In this document: positions 7,697-16,291 of the stretch, one piece after another
How positions within the stretch are numbered: position 1 is the stretch's first letter
Layout of the letters: each line of letters opens with the position of its first letter
Source of the DNA: Nitrospina sp052156635
GTDB taxonomy: Bacteria > Nitrospinota > Nitrospinia > Nitrospinales > Nitrospinaceae
Length of the DNA: 64,000 nt
NCBI RefSeq assembly: GCF_052156635.1
Contig: NZ_JBQKUO010000001.1
Span: 372,001 to 436,000, forward strand
Reading direction: 5' to 3'
Notes under the pieces: model-generated
Told to the model about the DNA's origin: nothing
The model's input: only the letters and a program-made list of their open reading frames with translations
Database searches by the model: none
Program-made: the position numbers and the translations under genes

Positions 7697-8448
7697 GGTT
7701 CCTCACTCTTCTTATTTCGATACAGTTCCATGAGTTTGACATACTTGTAATACGTTCCTTCCGCGTTCGACACCGCCAGCTGGAATCCCTGCCTGCCGTC
7801 GAGGAATCCCCTCTTCAAAATATAAGCGCGGAAAAACGCCCACATGCCGCGCGCAACAGCTTCCACCAGGCTGGAGTTGCGGTCCTGTTCGTACAGCATC
7901 TGCGCGTTGTAGGTCGAGTAACGGTTCATTTTGTCGAGCACGTCCTCGAAGGTGTCGAAGCTGTAATGGATGAGCGGATTTTTAAACCGGCCCACCTTGC
8001 CTGCGATTTCCAGTTTTTCGTGCACCAGGGAATTGGTGAACGCGCCGGAGCCTTTCTTCATCAGCCGCACCACGTAATCGGGTGTCCATCCGCTATGCCG
8101 GATGCGCCGCCCCACATAATGCGAGGAGCGCGGGATCTTATACCCATTGTATTTGGGATTGCGCAATGTCCGCTCGATTTCATCGCGGAGCGCATCGGTC
8201 ACCACCTCGTCGGCGTCTACAGAGAGGACCCAGTCACCTGTTGCCATGTCCAGGGCGCGGTTTTTCTGCGGGCCGAATCCCGGCCAGTCCACATCGTGCA
8301 CCTGGTCGGTGTATTCGCGGCAGATGTCCGGCGTGCCGTCGGTGCTTCCCGAATCCAGCACCACGATTTCATCGGCCCACTTCACCGACTCCAGGCACTG
8401 CCGAATACGCACGGCTTCGTTTTTGGTGATGAGAATGACGCTAAGCAT
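7693..8448 (-). CDS. WaaE/KdtX-like family 2 glycosyltransferase
   Basis: 251 residues from ATG 8448. The frame extends further upstream, but that part lies inside the preceding ligase gene. Motifs are SVILITKNEAVRIRQCLES, EIVVLDSGSTDGT, WPGFGPQKNRALD and the DxD-type LSVDADEVV, followed by GWTPDYVVRLM and LVHEKLEI. This set is characteristic of LPS-core heptosyl-glucosyltransferases of the WaaE type. The start overlaps the end of the O-antigen ligase gene by 8 bases, so the three LPS genes are one operon. Confidence 0.82.
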   Translation of the reverse strand: MLSVILITKNEAVRIRQCLESVKWADEIVVLDSGSTDGTPDICREYTDQVHDVDWPGFGPQKNRALDMATGDWVLSVDADEVVTDALRDEIERTLRNPKYNGYKIPRSSHYVGRRIRHSGWTPDYVVRLMKKGSGAFTNSLVHEKLEIAGKVGRFKNPLIHYSFDTFEDVLDKMNRYSTYNAQMLYEQDRNSSLVEAVARGMWAFFRAYILKRGFLDGRQGFQLAVSNAEGTYYKYVKLMELYRNKKSEEP

Positions 8449-9685
8449 TTTCTGTTTTTGAGTCGTGCACAAGCGGGGCGTACAGCACCGCCGCCAGCCA
8501 TCCAATCAGCATGCCTTCGGTGTGGTCCATCAAAAGCGAATTGGCCAGAGCCCCGAAGGTCACCATCACCGCCAGTCCCTGCGCCAGGCTGCGGTGATAC
8601 GGATCGAGCGAAAACGAATACCGCCACAATGTGAAAATGAAATACAAAAACAGACCGATGCCCATCCACCCGGTCTGCACGCCAAGCATGAGGTATTCGT
8701 TGTGGGGATTGTCGGTGACGCGCTCCAGCTGGTTTGTTGCAGCGTGGTCCGCGTACCGTTGGCGGAAACTCCCGGTACCGTGACCGAACAAGGGGCGTTC
8801 CATCATGATCTCATAGCTGTTTGTTGAAAACTCGATGCGCATACCGATGGAGGAAGCCGCATCGCCCCGATCCATGTACTTGGCGATGCCGCGCGTCAGG
8901 AAATCCCATTGAGTCTGGTACAAAGGAGAAACCGAACTGAGCGTAAAATGAAATGCGACCAAAACCGCAACACCCATCATCGCATAACGCAGTTTGAATT
9001 TCTGAAACAGGAACAGGAATCCCAGAAGATAAAACAACACGTACCCGGTACGTCCGTCCACCATGAAAAACAGGTTGAACACAACCACTGCCAACAAAAC
9101 GGAAAGTGCAATAATTCTGTTGCGGTTTTCCCGGCGGGAAAACACATGCACCATCAGGCCGAAAGCAAAAACCGCCATCAACAGGCTGTGCGTGATGCTG
9201 TTTTTGAATGGCAACCCGACCCTCAGGTTGGGATCCGTGGAAGGAGACGCGATGTAGTACTGGAAAAACGATCCCATCAGCGTGAGCACCATCGCCGCAC
9301 CGAATGCCACAAGGCACATGCGGCGGGTTTTATCATTATCAAGAAAAGAAAGGTACGCCACGATCAAAATCAGTTCCCGGTACTTGCCCAGGATACCGAA
9401 AGCGTCACGCAGATCCGCCGAAGTGTACAGCACCCCGAGGATGAGCATCAGGTACAATATCACCGCCGAGCGTGCCACCGGGTGCGACCGCATACGGGTC
9501 CAAAACGTTTTGTGGTGACCCGCAACGAACCACAGCACCAGCACCAGTGTGGTGAGGATTTCTGTCAGGGACGTGCTCACCGGAATGACAGCGCCGGTGA
9601 GAACGGTCAACCAGAGACCGGCTTTGTGAGCGCGTGAGGCTCGCAGGGAAACCGGGGCGTCGACAGGCCGAGCCTGGGAAATCAT
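8441..9685 (-). CDS. O-antigen ligase/polymerase family (Wzy_C) membrane protein
   Basis: 414 residues with about ten to twelve hydrophobic membrane segments and one long periplasmic loop. That loop carries the family signature RPLFGHGTGSFRQRY followed by NPHNEYLMLGVQTG, as in WaaL/RfaL ligases and Wzy-type polymerases. It would join O-antigen to lipid A-core, or polymerise glycan, at the periplasmic face of the inner membrane. An AGGAG precedes the ATG by 5 bases. The core glycosyltransferases downstream favour the ligase role. Ligase and polymerase cannot be separated by sequence alone. Confidence 0.85.
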   Translation of the reverse strand: MISQARPVDAPVSLRASRAHKAGLWLTVLTGAVIPVSTSLTEILTTLVLVLWFVAGHHKTFWTRMRSHPVARSAVILYLMLILGVLYTSADLRDAFGILGKYRELILIVAYLSFLDNDKTRRMCLVAFGAAMVLTLMGSFFQYYIASPSTDPNLRVGLPFKNSITHSLLMAVFAFGLMVHVFSRRENRNRIIALSVLLAVVVFNLFFMVDGRTGYVLFYLLGFLFLFQKFKLRYAMMGVAVLVAFHFTLSSVSPLYQTQWDFLTRGIAKYMDRGDAASSIGMRIEFSTNSYEIMMERPLFGHGTGSFRQRYADHAATNQLERVTDNPHNEYLMLGVQTGWMGIGLFLYFIFTLWRYSFSLDPYHRSLAQGLAVMVTFGALANSLLMDHTEGMLIGWLAAVLYAPLVHDSKTENA

Positions 9686-9730
9686 GGCACTCCTGGTCTC
9701 CAGCGTTTATTTAAAAGGAGACAATGCGAA

Positions 9731-10018
9731 TCAGGGATGTGAGGCATTCAGGTTCTGGTTCAGGCGGGCCCGCTCTTCGGGAGTCGTTCCGTTCTGGAAG
9801 AGGAAACCGAACGTTTCCAGCCGCCACACCAGCATGTCCAGTCCTTTCAACAAGTCCAACCAGTAAAATGGAACCGCCCACAGGGGCTTGCGGTGTATGT
9901 CGTTCCGGCACAGAACAAAATCAAGCAACTGCCGACGTGACCGGCGAATGAGCGGCCAATTGCCTCGTTCCTTTATAATACGGATCAAACGGAAAAAATT
10001 GAGAACACGCTGGGACAT
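9731..10018 (-). CDS. Small hypothetical protein at the head of the LPS operon
   Basis: 95 residues, rich in Arg and Trp, with no signal peptide or clear membrane segment (LLDFVLCRNDIHRKPLWAVP then YWLDLLKGLDMLVWRLETFG). A GGGGG ribosome binding site lies 5 bases before the ATG, which supports it as a real gene. It ends 45 bases before the ligase start in the same direction. I do not recognise a family; position suggests an LPS-related or regulatory role but nothing in the sequence shows it. Confidence 0.5.
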   Translation of the reverse strand: MSQRVLNFFRLIRIIKERGNWPLIRRSRRQLLDFVLCRNDIHRKPLWAVPFYWLDLLKGLDMLVWRLETFGFLFQNGTTPEERARLNQNLNASHP

Positions 10019-10144
10019 GCGGACCCCCTGAAAAACGGCAAATCCATTTGCCGCTAACCGGATTTTATATTATATGATGGGTCAGTTTTTGTAAAGAAAT
10101 CGACGTTGTCAACACCTCACGAACCCGAATCCCAAATATCAGCC

Positions 10145-12010
10145 ATGGATCTTGCGGAATGGAGCCGGGACGCCCGGCGACGCATCGACACGGACACCGA
10201 ACTGTTTTCACGTCACATGGACGTCATGCGTGAGATGGTGCGCATCGACAGCCGCAGTTTCAACGTCAACGAATTCGAGGGCGATCGCACCGAACCGACC
10301 GACATGCAGGAAATTTTAGAGGTGGCGGAACGCTACCTGCGCGACATCGGCTTCGATTACGTGCACATCAACACCCCGCCCAGAGGTCCCCAGCGTGCCA
10401 CGCCCATCCTCATGGCGTCACTCACATCCGGGGAAGGCAAACCCACCGTGCTCATGTACGCGCACCTGGACAAACAACCGTACATGGACGACGGTCGTTT
10501 CCTGAAATGGGACGGTGTGCCGCCAACGGAATTGCGCTGGAACGAAGACCGCACCCGGGCCTTCGGGCGCGGCGCCGCCGACGACCTGAGCGGCGTCATC
10601 GGCATTGGCATGGCGGTGGACGCCACCCTGCAATCCATCGGATTCGATCCCCGTAACCCATCGAAAGACACGCTGGCGAAACTCCCCTGCAATTTAAAAA
10701 TCATCTTCGAGACGGAAGAAGAGTCCGGATCCTACTCACTGATCGAGCAGATTTTGCAGAACCGGGACTTTTTTACCGACGCGAACTGCGTGATCATCAC
10801 CGATGTCACCAATCCGGCGACGGGGGTACCGGGCCTGACCACTTCCCTGCGCGGCATTTCACAGACGCACGTCACCGCACAGACCGAAAACGAAAGCGGC
10901 CTCGACGCGCAGACGGCCCTTTACAAAACCCTGGCAACGCTCGTGCACGAGGACCATTCACTGGCCGTCAATGCCATCGCCCGGCGCGACATACCCGTCA
11001 CCCCCGACGAACGCAAAGGGTACGAGGCAGTGCCTCTAACCGTCGAAACCCAGCGCCGCATGGCCGGACTCCTGCCCCAGGTGAAGCTGACCGTGGAAGA
11101 AAACCAGGCGGCCATGATCCAGGCCCAACTGCGGACCTCGTACGCCAATGTGCGGCCGGGGCACCGCGTGGCGGGCGGGGTGGTGCTTGGGACGGCAGCG
11201 GCACGACTGACGTTTCACCTGAAAGGCCAGCTCGACTCGAACGCCTTCCGGTCTGCTGTTGCCGAGGTGTTGGACCGGCTCAACCCGTTCAACCTGAAAA
11301 TCACCGTGGAAGAAGCCGAGGCCCCGGCCTCCGGAACGCTGGCTCTGAACCTCATTGTGCAGGCTGCTCTCAAGGATCCGCATTCCGGTGTCTCCGGCGG
11401 TCCGTTCCCGGTAGCGGAGATTCAACTGGCGCGCATGATCGACGGGTTGATCGACGGCAATGGCCGCCTCACCGCCGGACCCGTACACCTTTACATGGCG
11501 CCGGAAGGCCCCATAGAACGGATCACCTCCGAATCCCTGCACGCCGAAAACGACGGCACCACCCGCCGGTTTGCAGACAACGCGGCGAAAGCCATGGTGG
11601 AAATTCGTCTTGCGCCGGGCAACAACGAAACCGAGACGGCGGAAGACGTAAAGGCCCACCTCCAGGCCAACGCACCAGCAGGAGTGCAACTGCAGTTCGG
11701 GGATGACAAAGGCGGATCTCCATGGAGTACGGGAATCGAGCACCCGGCGTTCACCCTCATGCTGGAGTCGCTGGAAGCCGGTTATGGAGTGAAACCCTGC
11801 CTGTTCGGCTGCGGCGGGTCCATCCCCTTCGTTGCCAAATTGATGAAAGCCCTGGACGGCATTCCGCCACTGGTCATCGCGCCCTACGATCAGGAATGCC
11901 GCATGCACGAACCCGGTGAAAGTCTCAGCGTCGCCGATCTGAACGGCTGTGCGCGGTCGATCGTGCATTTTCTATTATATTGCGAAGCCGCCCTCGCCCG
12001 CACGGGCTGA
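10145..12010 (+). CDS. M20-family metallohydrolase (dipeptidase/deacylase type)
   Basis: About 621 residues from ATG 10145; a TTG at 10106 would add 13. Neither start has a good ribosome binding site. The M20 catalytic set is recognisable: VLMYAHLDKQP (first metal His plus catalytic Asp), GRGAADDLSG (bridging Asp), FETEEESGS (general-base Glu and metal Glu), VIITDVTN and a C-terminal ECRMHEPGESLS (last His). At over 600 residues it is longer than typical M20 enzymes (about 400-480), with extra sequence in the dimerisation region. The substrate is unknown. It precedes the NAD-salvage fusion gene by about 100 bases. Confidence 0.82.
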   Translation: MDLAEWSRDARRRIDTDTELFSRHMDVMREMVRIDSRSFNVNEFEGDRTEPTDMQEILEVAERYLRDIGFDYVHINTPPRGPQRATPILMASLTSGEGKPTVLMYAHLDKQPYMDDGRFLKWDGVPPTELRWNEDRTRAFGRGAADDLSGVIGIGMAVDATLQSIGFDPRNPSKDTLAKLPCNLKIIFETEEESGSYSLIEQILQNRDFFTDANCVIITDVTNPATGVPGLTTSLRGISQTHVTAQTENESGLDAQTALYKTLATLVHEDHSLAVNAIARRDIPVTPDERKGYEAVPLTVETQRRMAGLLPQVKLTVEENQAAMIQAQLRTSYANVRPGHRVAGGVVLGTAAARLTFHLKGQLDSNAFRSAVAEVLDRLNPFNLKITVEEAEAPASGTLALNLIVQAALKDPHSGVSGGPFPVAEIQLARMIDGLIDGNGRLTAGPVHLYMAPEGPIERITSESLHAENDGTTRRFADNAAKAMVEIRLAPGNNETETAEDVKAHLQANAPAGVQLQFGDDKGGSPWSTGIEHPAFTLMLESLEAGYGVKPCLFGCGGSIPFVAKLMKALDGIPPLVIAPYDQECRMHEPGESLSVADLNGCARSIVHFLLYCEAALARTG

Positions 12011-12111
12011 TACGAACTCCCCCCTCTTTTTACACCCACAACCTCAGCGTCGGGTTGATCCTGCATGCGGGTGCGTTAGAATGGAACCATCATTCCACTT
12101 CGGGTGCCTGC

Positions 12112-14103
12112 ATGAAGGACCTGACGCCACAATCCGGAGACGCCCTGCTGATCGTCGATCTGCAAAACGACTTTCTGCCCGGCGGCAGCCTGGCCGTGCC
12201 CCATGGCGACCGGGTCATCGCACCCCTCAACCGGTACGCCGATTCTTTCCGCGCCGCATCCCTTCCGATCTTTGCCAGCCGGGACTGGCATCCGGAAATG
12301 CACTGTTCCTTTGAAGAGCAGGGGGGCCCCTGGCCGCCGCACTGCATCCAGGACACCGAGGGTGCGGATTTCGCCGCCGAACTGAACCTTGCGGACACCG
12401 TTGTCATCAGTAAAGCCCAAACCGAAGAAGCCGACGCCTACTCCGCTTTTCAGGGAACAGGTCTCGATTCCGAACTGAAATCCCTGGGCGTGCGCCGTCT
12501 GTTCGTCGGCGGACTCGCCACCGACTATTGCGTGCTCAACACCGTGCGCGATGCGGTGAAAAACACTTTCGAGGTGGTTTTGCTGGAGGACGCCATCCGC
12601 GCCGTCAACGTGAACCCGGAGGACGAAGCGCGCGCGTTGAACGAAATGCGGGAGCTCGGTTGCCGTTTCGCAACGGTGAATGACACCTGTCTCGATCCCG
12701 CCCAGGCCAGCGCGCTTCTCACCGATCTCTACCAGTTCACCATGGTTAAAAGTTATATCGACCAGGGGATGACCCGGCAGGCGGTGTTCGAATTTTTTGT
12801 GCGGGACCTGCCGCCTCACCGCAACTTCCTGATGTGTGCGGGAGTGGAGCCGGTCCTGCGTTACCTGGAAGCCCTGCATTTTTCTCCGCAGGAACTGGAT
12901 GTGCTGAAGCGAAGCGGGCGTTTTCCCCAGGAGCTTCTGGACTCGTTGAGGACGTTTCGCTTCACGGGAGATGTGGACGCCATGCCCGAAGGCACGGTGT
13001 TCTTCGCCAACGAACCGGTCCTGCGAATCACCGCGCCTTTACCGGAGGCGCAGTTTGTGGAAACACGCGTTATCAACCTGCTTCATTATTCCATTCTGGT
13101 CGCCAGCAAGGCGGCGCGGTGCGTTCTGGCGGCACAAGGTCGGGGGCGCCTTGTCGATTTCGGTCTTCGACGCGCCCACGGCGCCGAAGCGGGATGGCTG
13201 GCGGCACGGTCATCGTTCCTCGCCGGATTCGCCGGAACCGCCACCGTGCTCGCTGAAGCCACCGACCGCATTCCGGTTTACGGCACGATGGCGCATTCCT
13301 ATGTGCAGGCGCATGACAGCGAGGAAGCGGCGTTTTATGAGTTCTGTCGTTCATGGCCGCAGAACACCACTCTTCTGCTCGATACGTATGACGTTTTTGA
13401 GGCCACTGAATCGGTCATCAGGCTTTCCCGCAAACTTGAAAAGAAAGGGATACGCATTCAGGGAGTGCGCCTCGACAGCGGCGACATGCAGGCACAGGCG
13501 CGCGAAGTGCGCAGGCGGCTGGATGAAGCGGGACTGGAACACATCAAGATATTCGTCAGCGGCAATCTCGACGAAAACGCCATTGCCGAATACGTGGCAC
13601 ACGACATTCCGGTGGAGGGATTCGGCATCGGCACGAAGCTGGTCGTTTCCGACGACGCACCGTTTCTGGAATGCGCCTACAAGTTGCAGGAGTACGACGG
13701 CAAGCCGCGGCGCAAGCGGTCCAAGGGAAAAGCCACCCTGCCCGGCGCCAAGCAGGTGTTCCGGTTACGGGATGCCGGAGGTCGGTTTGCAAGCGATCAA
13801 CTGGGTCTGGCCAATGAAGAATTGGAAGGCGAAACCCTGATCACACCCATGATGCGCGGCGGGCGCCGCCTGCATCCACCCGTCTCCCTGCAAACCCTGC
13901 GCGCCCATGCGCAGGCGCAATTGATGGCCCTGCCTGAACCGCTTCGATCTTTGGACAGAGCGGACCCTTCGTACCCGGTTTCCATCTCCGAAAATTTAAA
14001 GGCATTGACCCAGAAGGTGGACCGCCAAACACATGTCTCCAGTCTGGGGTTGAACGGTTCCGTGTTCCGCACGATAGCGGATTTTTTCAGGAAAGCGTTT
14101 TAG
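12112..14103 (+). CDS. Fused nicotinamidase (PncA) and nicotinate phosphoribosyltransferase (PncB)
   Basis: One uninterrupted frame encodes two consecutive NAD-salvage enzymes. Using ATG 12112 (663 residues; the frame is open to 11980), residues 1-195 are nicotinamidase: Asp16 in LLIVDLQNDFLPGG, the metal site DWHPEMH with WPPHC, Lys101 in VISKAQ, and the nucleophile Cys140 in LATDYCVLN. From about residue 200 it is a nicotinate phosphoribosyltransferase: ALLTDLYQFTMVKSY, LLHYSILVASKAAR, VDFGLRRAHG, PVYGTMAHSYVQAH, GVRLDSGDM and GFGIGTKLVVS. Together they would convert nicotinamide to nicotinate and then to nicotinate mononucleotide. The 3' end overlaps the convergent HDOD gene by 17 bases. 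Confidence 0.92.
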   Translation: MKDLTPQSGDALLIVDLQNDFLPGGSLAVPHGDRVIAPLNRYADSFRAASLPIFASRDWHPEMHCSFEEQGGPWPPHCIQDTEGADFAAELNLADTVVISKAQTEEADAYSAFQGTGLDSELKSLGVRRLFVGGLATDYCVLNTVRDAVKNTFEVVLLEDAIRAVNVNPEDEARALNEMRELGCRFATVNDTCLDPAQASALLTDLYQFTMVKSYIDQGMTRQAVFEFFVRDLPPHRNFLMCAGVEPVLRYLEALHFSPQELDVLKRSGRFPQELLDSLRTFRFTGDVDAMPEGTVFFANEPVLRITAPLPEAQFVETRVINLLHYSILVASKAARCVLAAQGRGRLVDFGLRRAHGAEAGWLAARSSFLAGFAGTATVLAEATDRIPVYGTMAHSYVQAHDSEEAAFYEFCRSWPQNTTLLLDTYDVFEATESVIRLSRKLEKKGIRIQGVRLDSGDMQAQAREVRRRLDEAGLEHIKIFVSGNLDENAIAEYVAHDIPVEGFGIGTKLVVSDDAPFLECAYKLQEYDGKPRRKRSKGKATLPGAKQVFRLRDAGGRFASDQLGLANEELEGETLITPMMRGGRRLHPPVSLQTLRAHAQAQLMALPEPLRSLDRADPSYPVSISENLKALTQKVDRQTHVSSLGLNGSVFRTIADFFRKAF

Positions 14104-14950
14104 AGAGGATCCGTCGGGCTCGATTTTCCGCCCGGGACTGCATGTCCGCCTTCCATTGCGAAAGATCCGAAAGCGATATACCAAGCGCCGCCACCAACGG
14201 GTCAAGCGGTTCGTTTTCCGGCAGGTGCAGCCCATCGCCGTATCCCCAGTCTTCCGCCAGCCGGTTTGCCAGCCGCACGATGGCTACGGGACCGGTCTCC
14301 CGGGCGGCCTTGCCGTTTTCCAGGGACTGAATGTATTCGATCAGGCTGGCTGGATAATGCCATTCCTCCGCCAGCCGTCCCGCCACTTCCTGGGGTGTGC
14401 ATCCGGCGACGTTCTTAAGCGCCTGAGAAAATGGGAGGGAATCCTTCCTTGCCCGGTCCAGGGCCTCCAGCACCTCCCTGGGATGGTTGATGATGAGCGC
14501 CATCTTTCCCAGGTCGTGCAGCAACCCCAGCGTCAGGCACACGTCTTCTTCCAGCGTACCCAGTTTGTTCGCCAGAAGCGCCGCCAGAGTGCCCGTCACC
14601 GCGCCATGCGCCCAAAGTTGCAGGTGATCGAATTTCCGGTGATACGTGTGATCGGCGTCGCGGAACATTTCAAACACCGGGGTGGTGAGGATGACGCTGG
14701 TCACCAGGCTGGGAGAAAGCAGGCCCGCCGCCTGTTGCAGGGACTCGACGCGGCGCTCGTACCCGTACACGGGCAGATTGGCGACCGCCAGAATGCGGGC
14801 GGCGATGGCGGGATCATACTGAATCAGGTGCAGGAGATCGTAATCCGCCGACGACGTTTTTCCGAGCACGTCGATGACCTTTGCAATCTGCTCCGGATGG
14901 CTGGGCAGACTGGGAAAATCTTTGTATGCATCGAGCAGGGTGACAGACAC
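14087..14950 (-). CDS. HDOD-domain signalling protein
   Basis: About 287 residues. GTG 14950 is chosen because a GGAG sits 6 bases upstream and the codon follows the GGDEF stop after one base; a TTG at 14962 is the alternative. The HDOD domain occupies most of the protein: FPSLPSHPEQIAKVIDVL, LIQYDPAIAARILAVAN, then LTLGLLHDLGKMALI (retaining HD-like residues) and GRLAEEWHYPASLIEYI. HDOD proteins are regulatory hydrolase-like domains, usually without demonstrated catalysis, that often partner c-di-GMP enzymes. It is probably cotranscribed with the diguanylate cyclase gene upstream. Confidence 0.85.
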   Translation of the reverse strand: MSVTLLDAYKDFPSLPSHPEQIAKVIDVLGKTSSADYDLLHLIQYDPAIAARILAVANLPVYGYERRVESLQQAAGLLSPSLVTSVILTTPVFEMFRDADHTYHRKFDHLQLWAHGAVTGTLAALLANKLGTLEEDVCLTLGLLHDLGKMALIINHPREVLEALDRARKDSLPFSQALKNVAGCTPQEVAGRLAEEWHYPASLIEYIQSLENGKAARETGPVAIVRLANRLAEDWGYGDGLHLPENEPLDPLVAALGISLSDLSQWKADMQSRAENRARRILSKTLS

Positions 14951-14951
14951 C

Positions 14952-16028
14952 TCAATCTCCAAGAATAACGCGGTCCCGCCCCTCTTCCTTGGCCCTGTAC
15001 AGGGCCCGGTCCGCAGCGTGAATCAGATCCGAAACAGACTCCATGGTGGACAAATTCAACTCCGCGATACCGCCACTGACCGTCACACCAAATTCCTTGT
15101 TTTCCACATCAAAAGCGATCTTTGCCATTTCCTGTCGAATGCGTTCCGCAATGACCATCGCGCCCTGTTTGTCCGTCTCGGGCAGAATGACCGCGAACTC
15201 CTCCCCGCCATACCGCGCTGCGGTGTCGTTGGACCGGCACAGCCGGTTCATCACCGTCGCCAATGCCACCAGAACCTCGTCTCCCTTCTGGTGCCCGTAG
15301 GTGTCGTTGATCCTTTTGAAATTATCTATGTCCATCATTAACAGGGAAAGCGAGGACTGGTACCGCTGGGAACGGTCGAACTCCTTGCCTAAAATGTGCA
15401 GCATTTGCCGGTGATCGTTCAACTGCGTCAGGCCGTCGGTGATGGACAGCATCTCCGTCTTTTCGTGCAACAGGGCGTTGCTCACGGACAGGGCGACAAA
15501 TTCCAAAACGTTCAGAATGTAATCCATGTCCGACACCGACAGGAACCCCTTGTCGCTGTCATTGATGTTGATGACCCCGATGATCTTGTTTTCGATCATC
15601 AAGGGCACGCACAGGAAAAAATTGTTTTTGAACAGGGAATTTTTTCTGCCCTTGAAATACTTTGAGGTGGTGAAGTCCGATTCAAAGATGTACCGCTTCT
15701 GGTTCAGGGCATCCTGCATGACTCCCGACTCGGAAACGCTGAAGCTCAGCGGTTTTTCCATGTCGAGATGATTGCTGCAGGCCAGGGTCAATTCCATCTG
15801 CGACGGATTATAAAGGAACAACGAAAAGTAACGGACGGCGAGGATGTGCGGCAGCTTTTCCAGGAGGACGGGTTTGATGTCATCCAGGTGCAGGAGACTG
15901 ATGCTTTTATGAAGGTATAGAAACAGGTCGAGGCTGACCAGAGACTCGCCCAGCATGGCTTTCTGGTTTTTCACCAGTTCCAGGACCTGCCGGGTCTCTT
16001 TCAGTTGGCTCTGATCGATCGGGTCCAT
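14952..16028 (-). CDS. GAF-GGDEF diguanylate cyclase
   Basis: 358 residues, cytoplasmic, with no membrane segment. An N-terminal helical stretch (1-45) leads to a GAF sensor domain (about 46-190, with FFLCVPLMIENKIIGVININD) and a GGDEF domain (about 190-356). The active-site motif is intact (GGEEF, 274-278), and an RxxD inhibitory site (RSND, 265-268) lies five residues before it. It is therefore predicted to be an active, product-inhibited cyclase making c-di-GMP. Nearby pilus and flagellar genes are plausible outputs. It is divergent from the TPR gene at 16292. Confidence 0.92.
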   Translation of the reverse strand: MDPIDQSQLKETRQVLELVKNQKAMLGESLVSLDLFLYLHKSISLLHLDDIKPVLLEKLPHILAVRYFSLFLYNPSQMELTLACSNHLDMEKPLSFSVSESGVMQDALNQKRYIFESDFTTSKYFKGRKNSLFKNNFFLCVPLMIENKIIGVININDSDKGFLSVSDMDYILNVLEFVALSVSNALLHEKTEMLSITDGLTQLNDHRQMLHILGKEFDRSQRYQSSLSLLMMDIDNFKRINDTYGHQKGDEVLVALATVMNRLCRSNDTAARYGGEEFAVILPETDKQGAMVIAERIRQEMAKIAFDVENKEFGVTVSGGIAELNLSTMESVSDLIHAADRALYRAKEEGRDRVILGD

Positions 16029-16052
16029 AGACTTTAAGTTATCTTAGATTCG

Positions 16053-16108
16053 GTCAGAAAATTCAAGTCAAACCTATAAACACACTCAACTGACGTCAAT
16101 TTTCTGAC
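16053..16108. promoter_or_regulatory. Divergent intergenic region with an 11-bp inverted repeat
   Basis: GTCAGAAAATT (16053-16063) and AATTTTCTGAC (16098-16108) are perfect inverse complements separated by 34 bases. They lie in the AT-rich 263-base gap between the divergent diguanylate cyclase and TPR genes. The palindrome TGACGTCA abuts the right arm at 16091-16098. Two TATAAT sequences follow at 16199-16204 and 16224-16229, reading toward the TPR gene; neither has a convincing -35. The arrangement suggests a looping or dimeric operator, but this is inference. Confidence 0.4.
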
Positions 16109-16291
16109 GATAACATATATACGACAAGCAACCGCGCCATTTTCAACAGGACATCAACTGTTTCGCCCAAGCAACACACCAAAAGTTTTTCCTTTTATTA
16201 TAATGGGTTAAAGGAGTCTGGGATATAATGGAATTCATTCGGTATCATTTTTGCTCTTCATGAACTGCGTTGCCAACCGGAGTGTTTTTAT

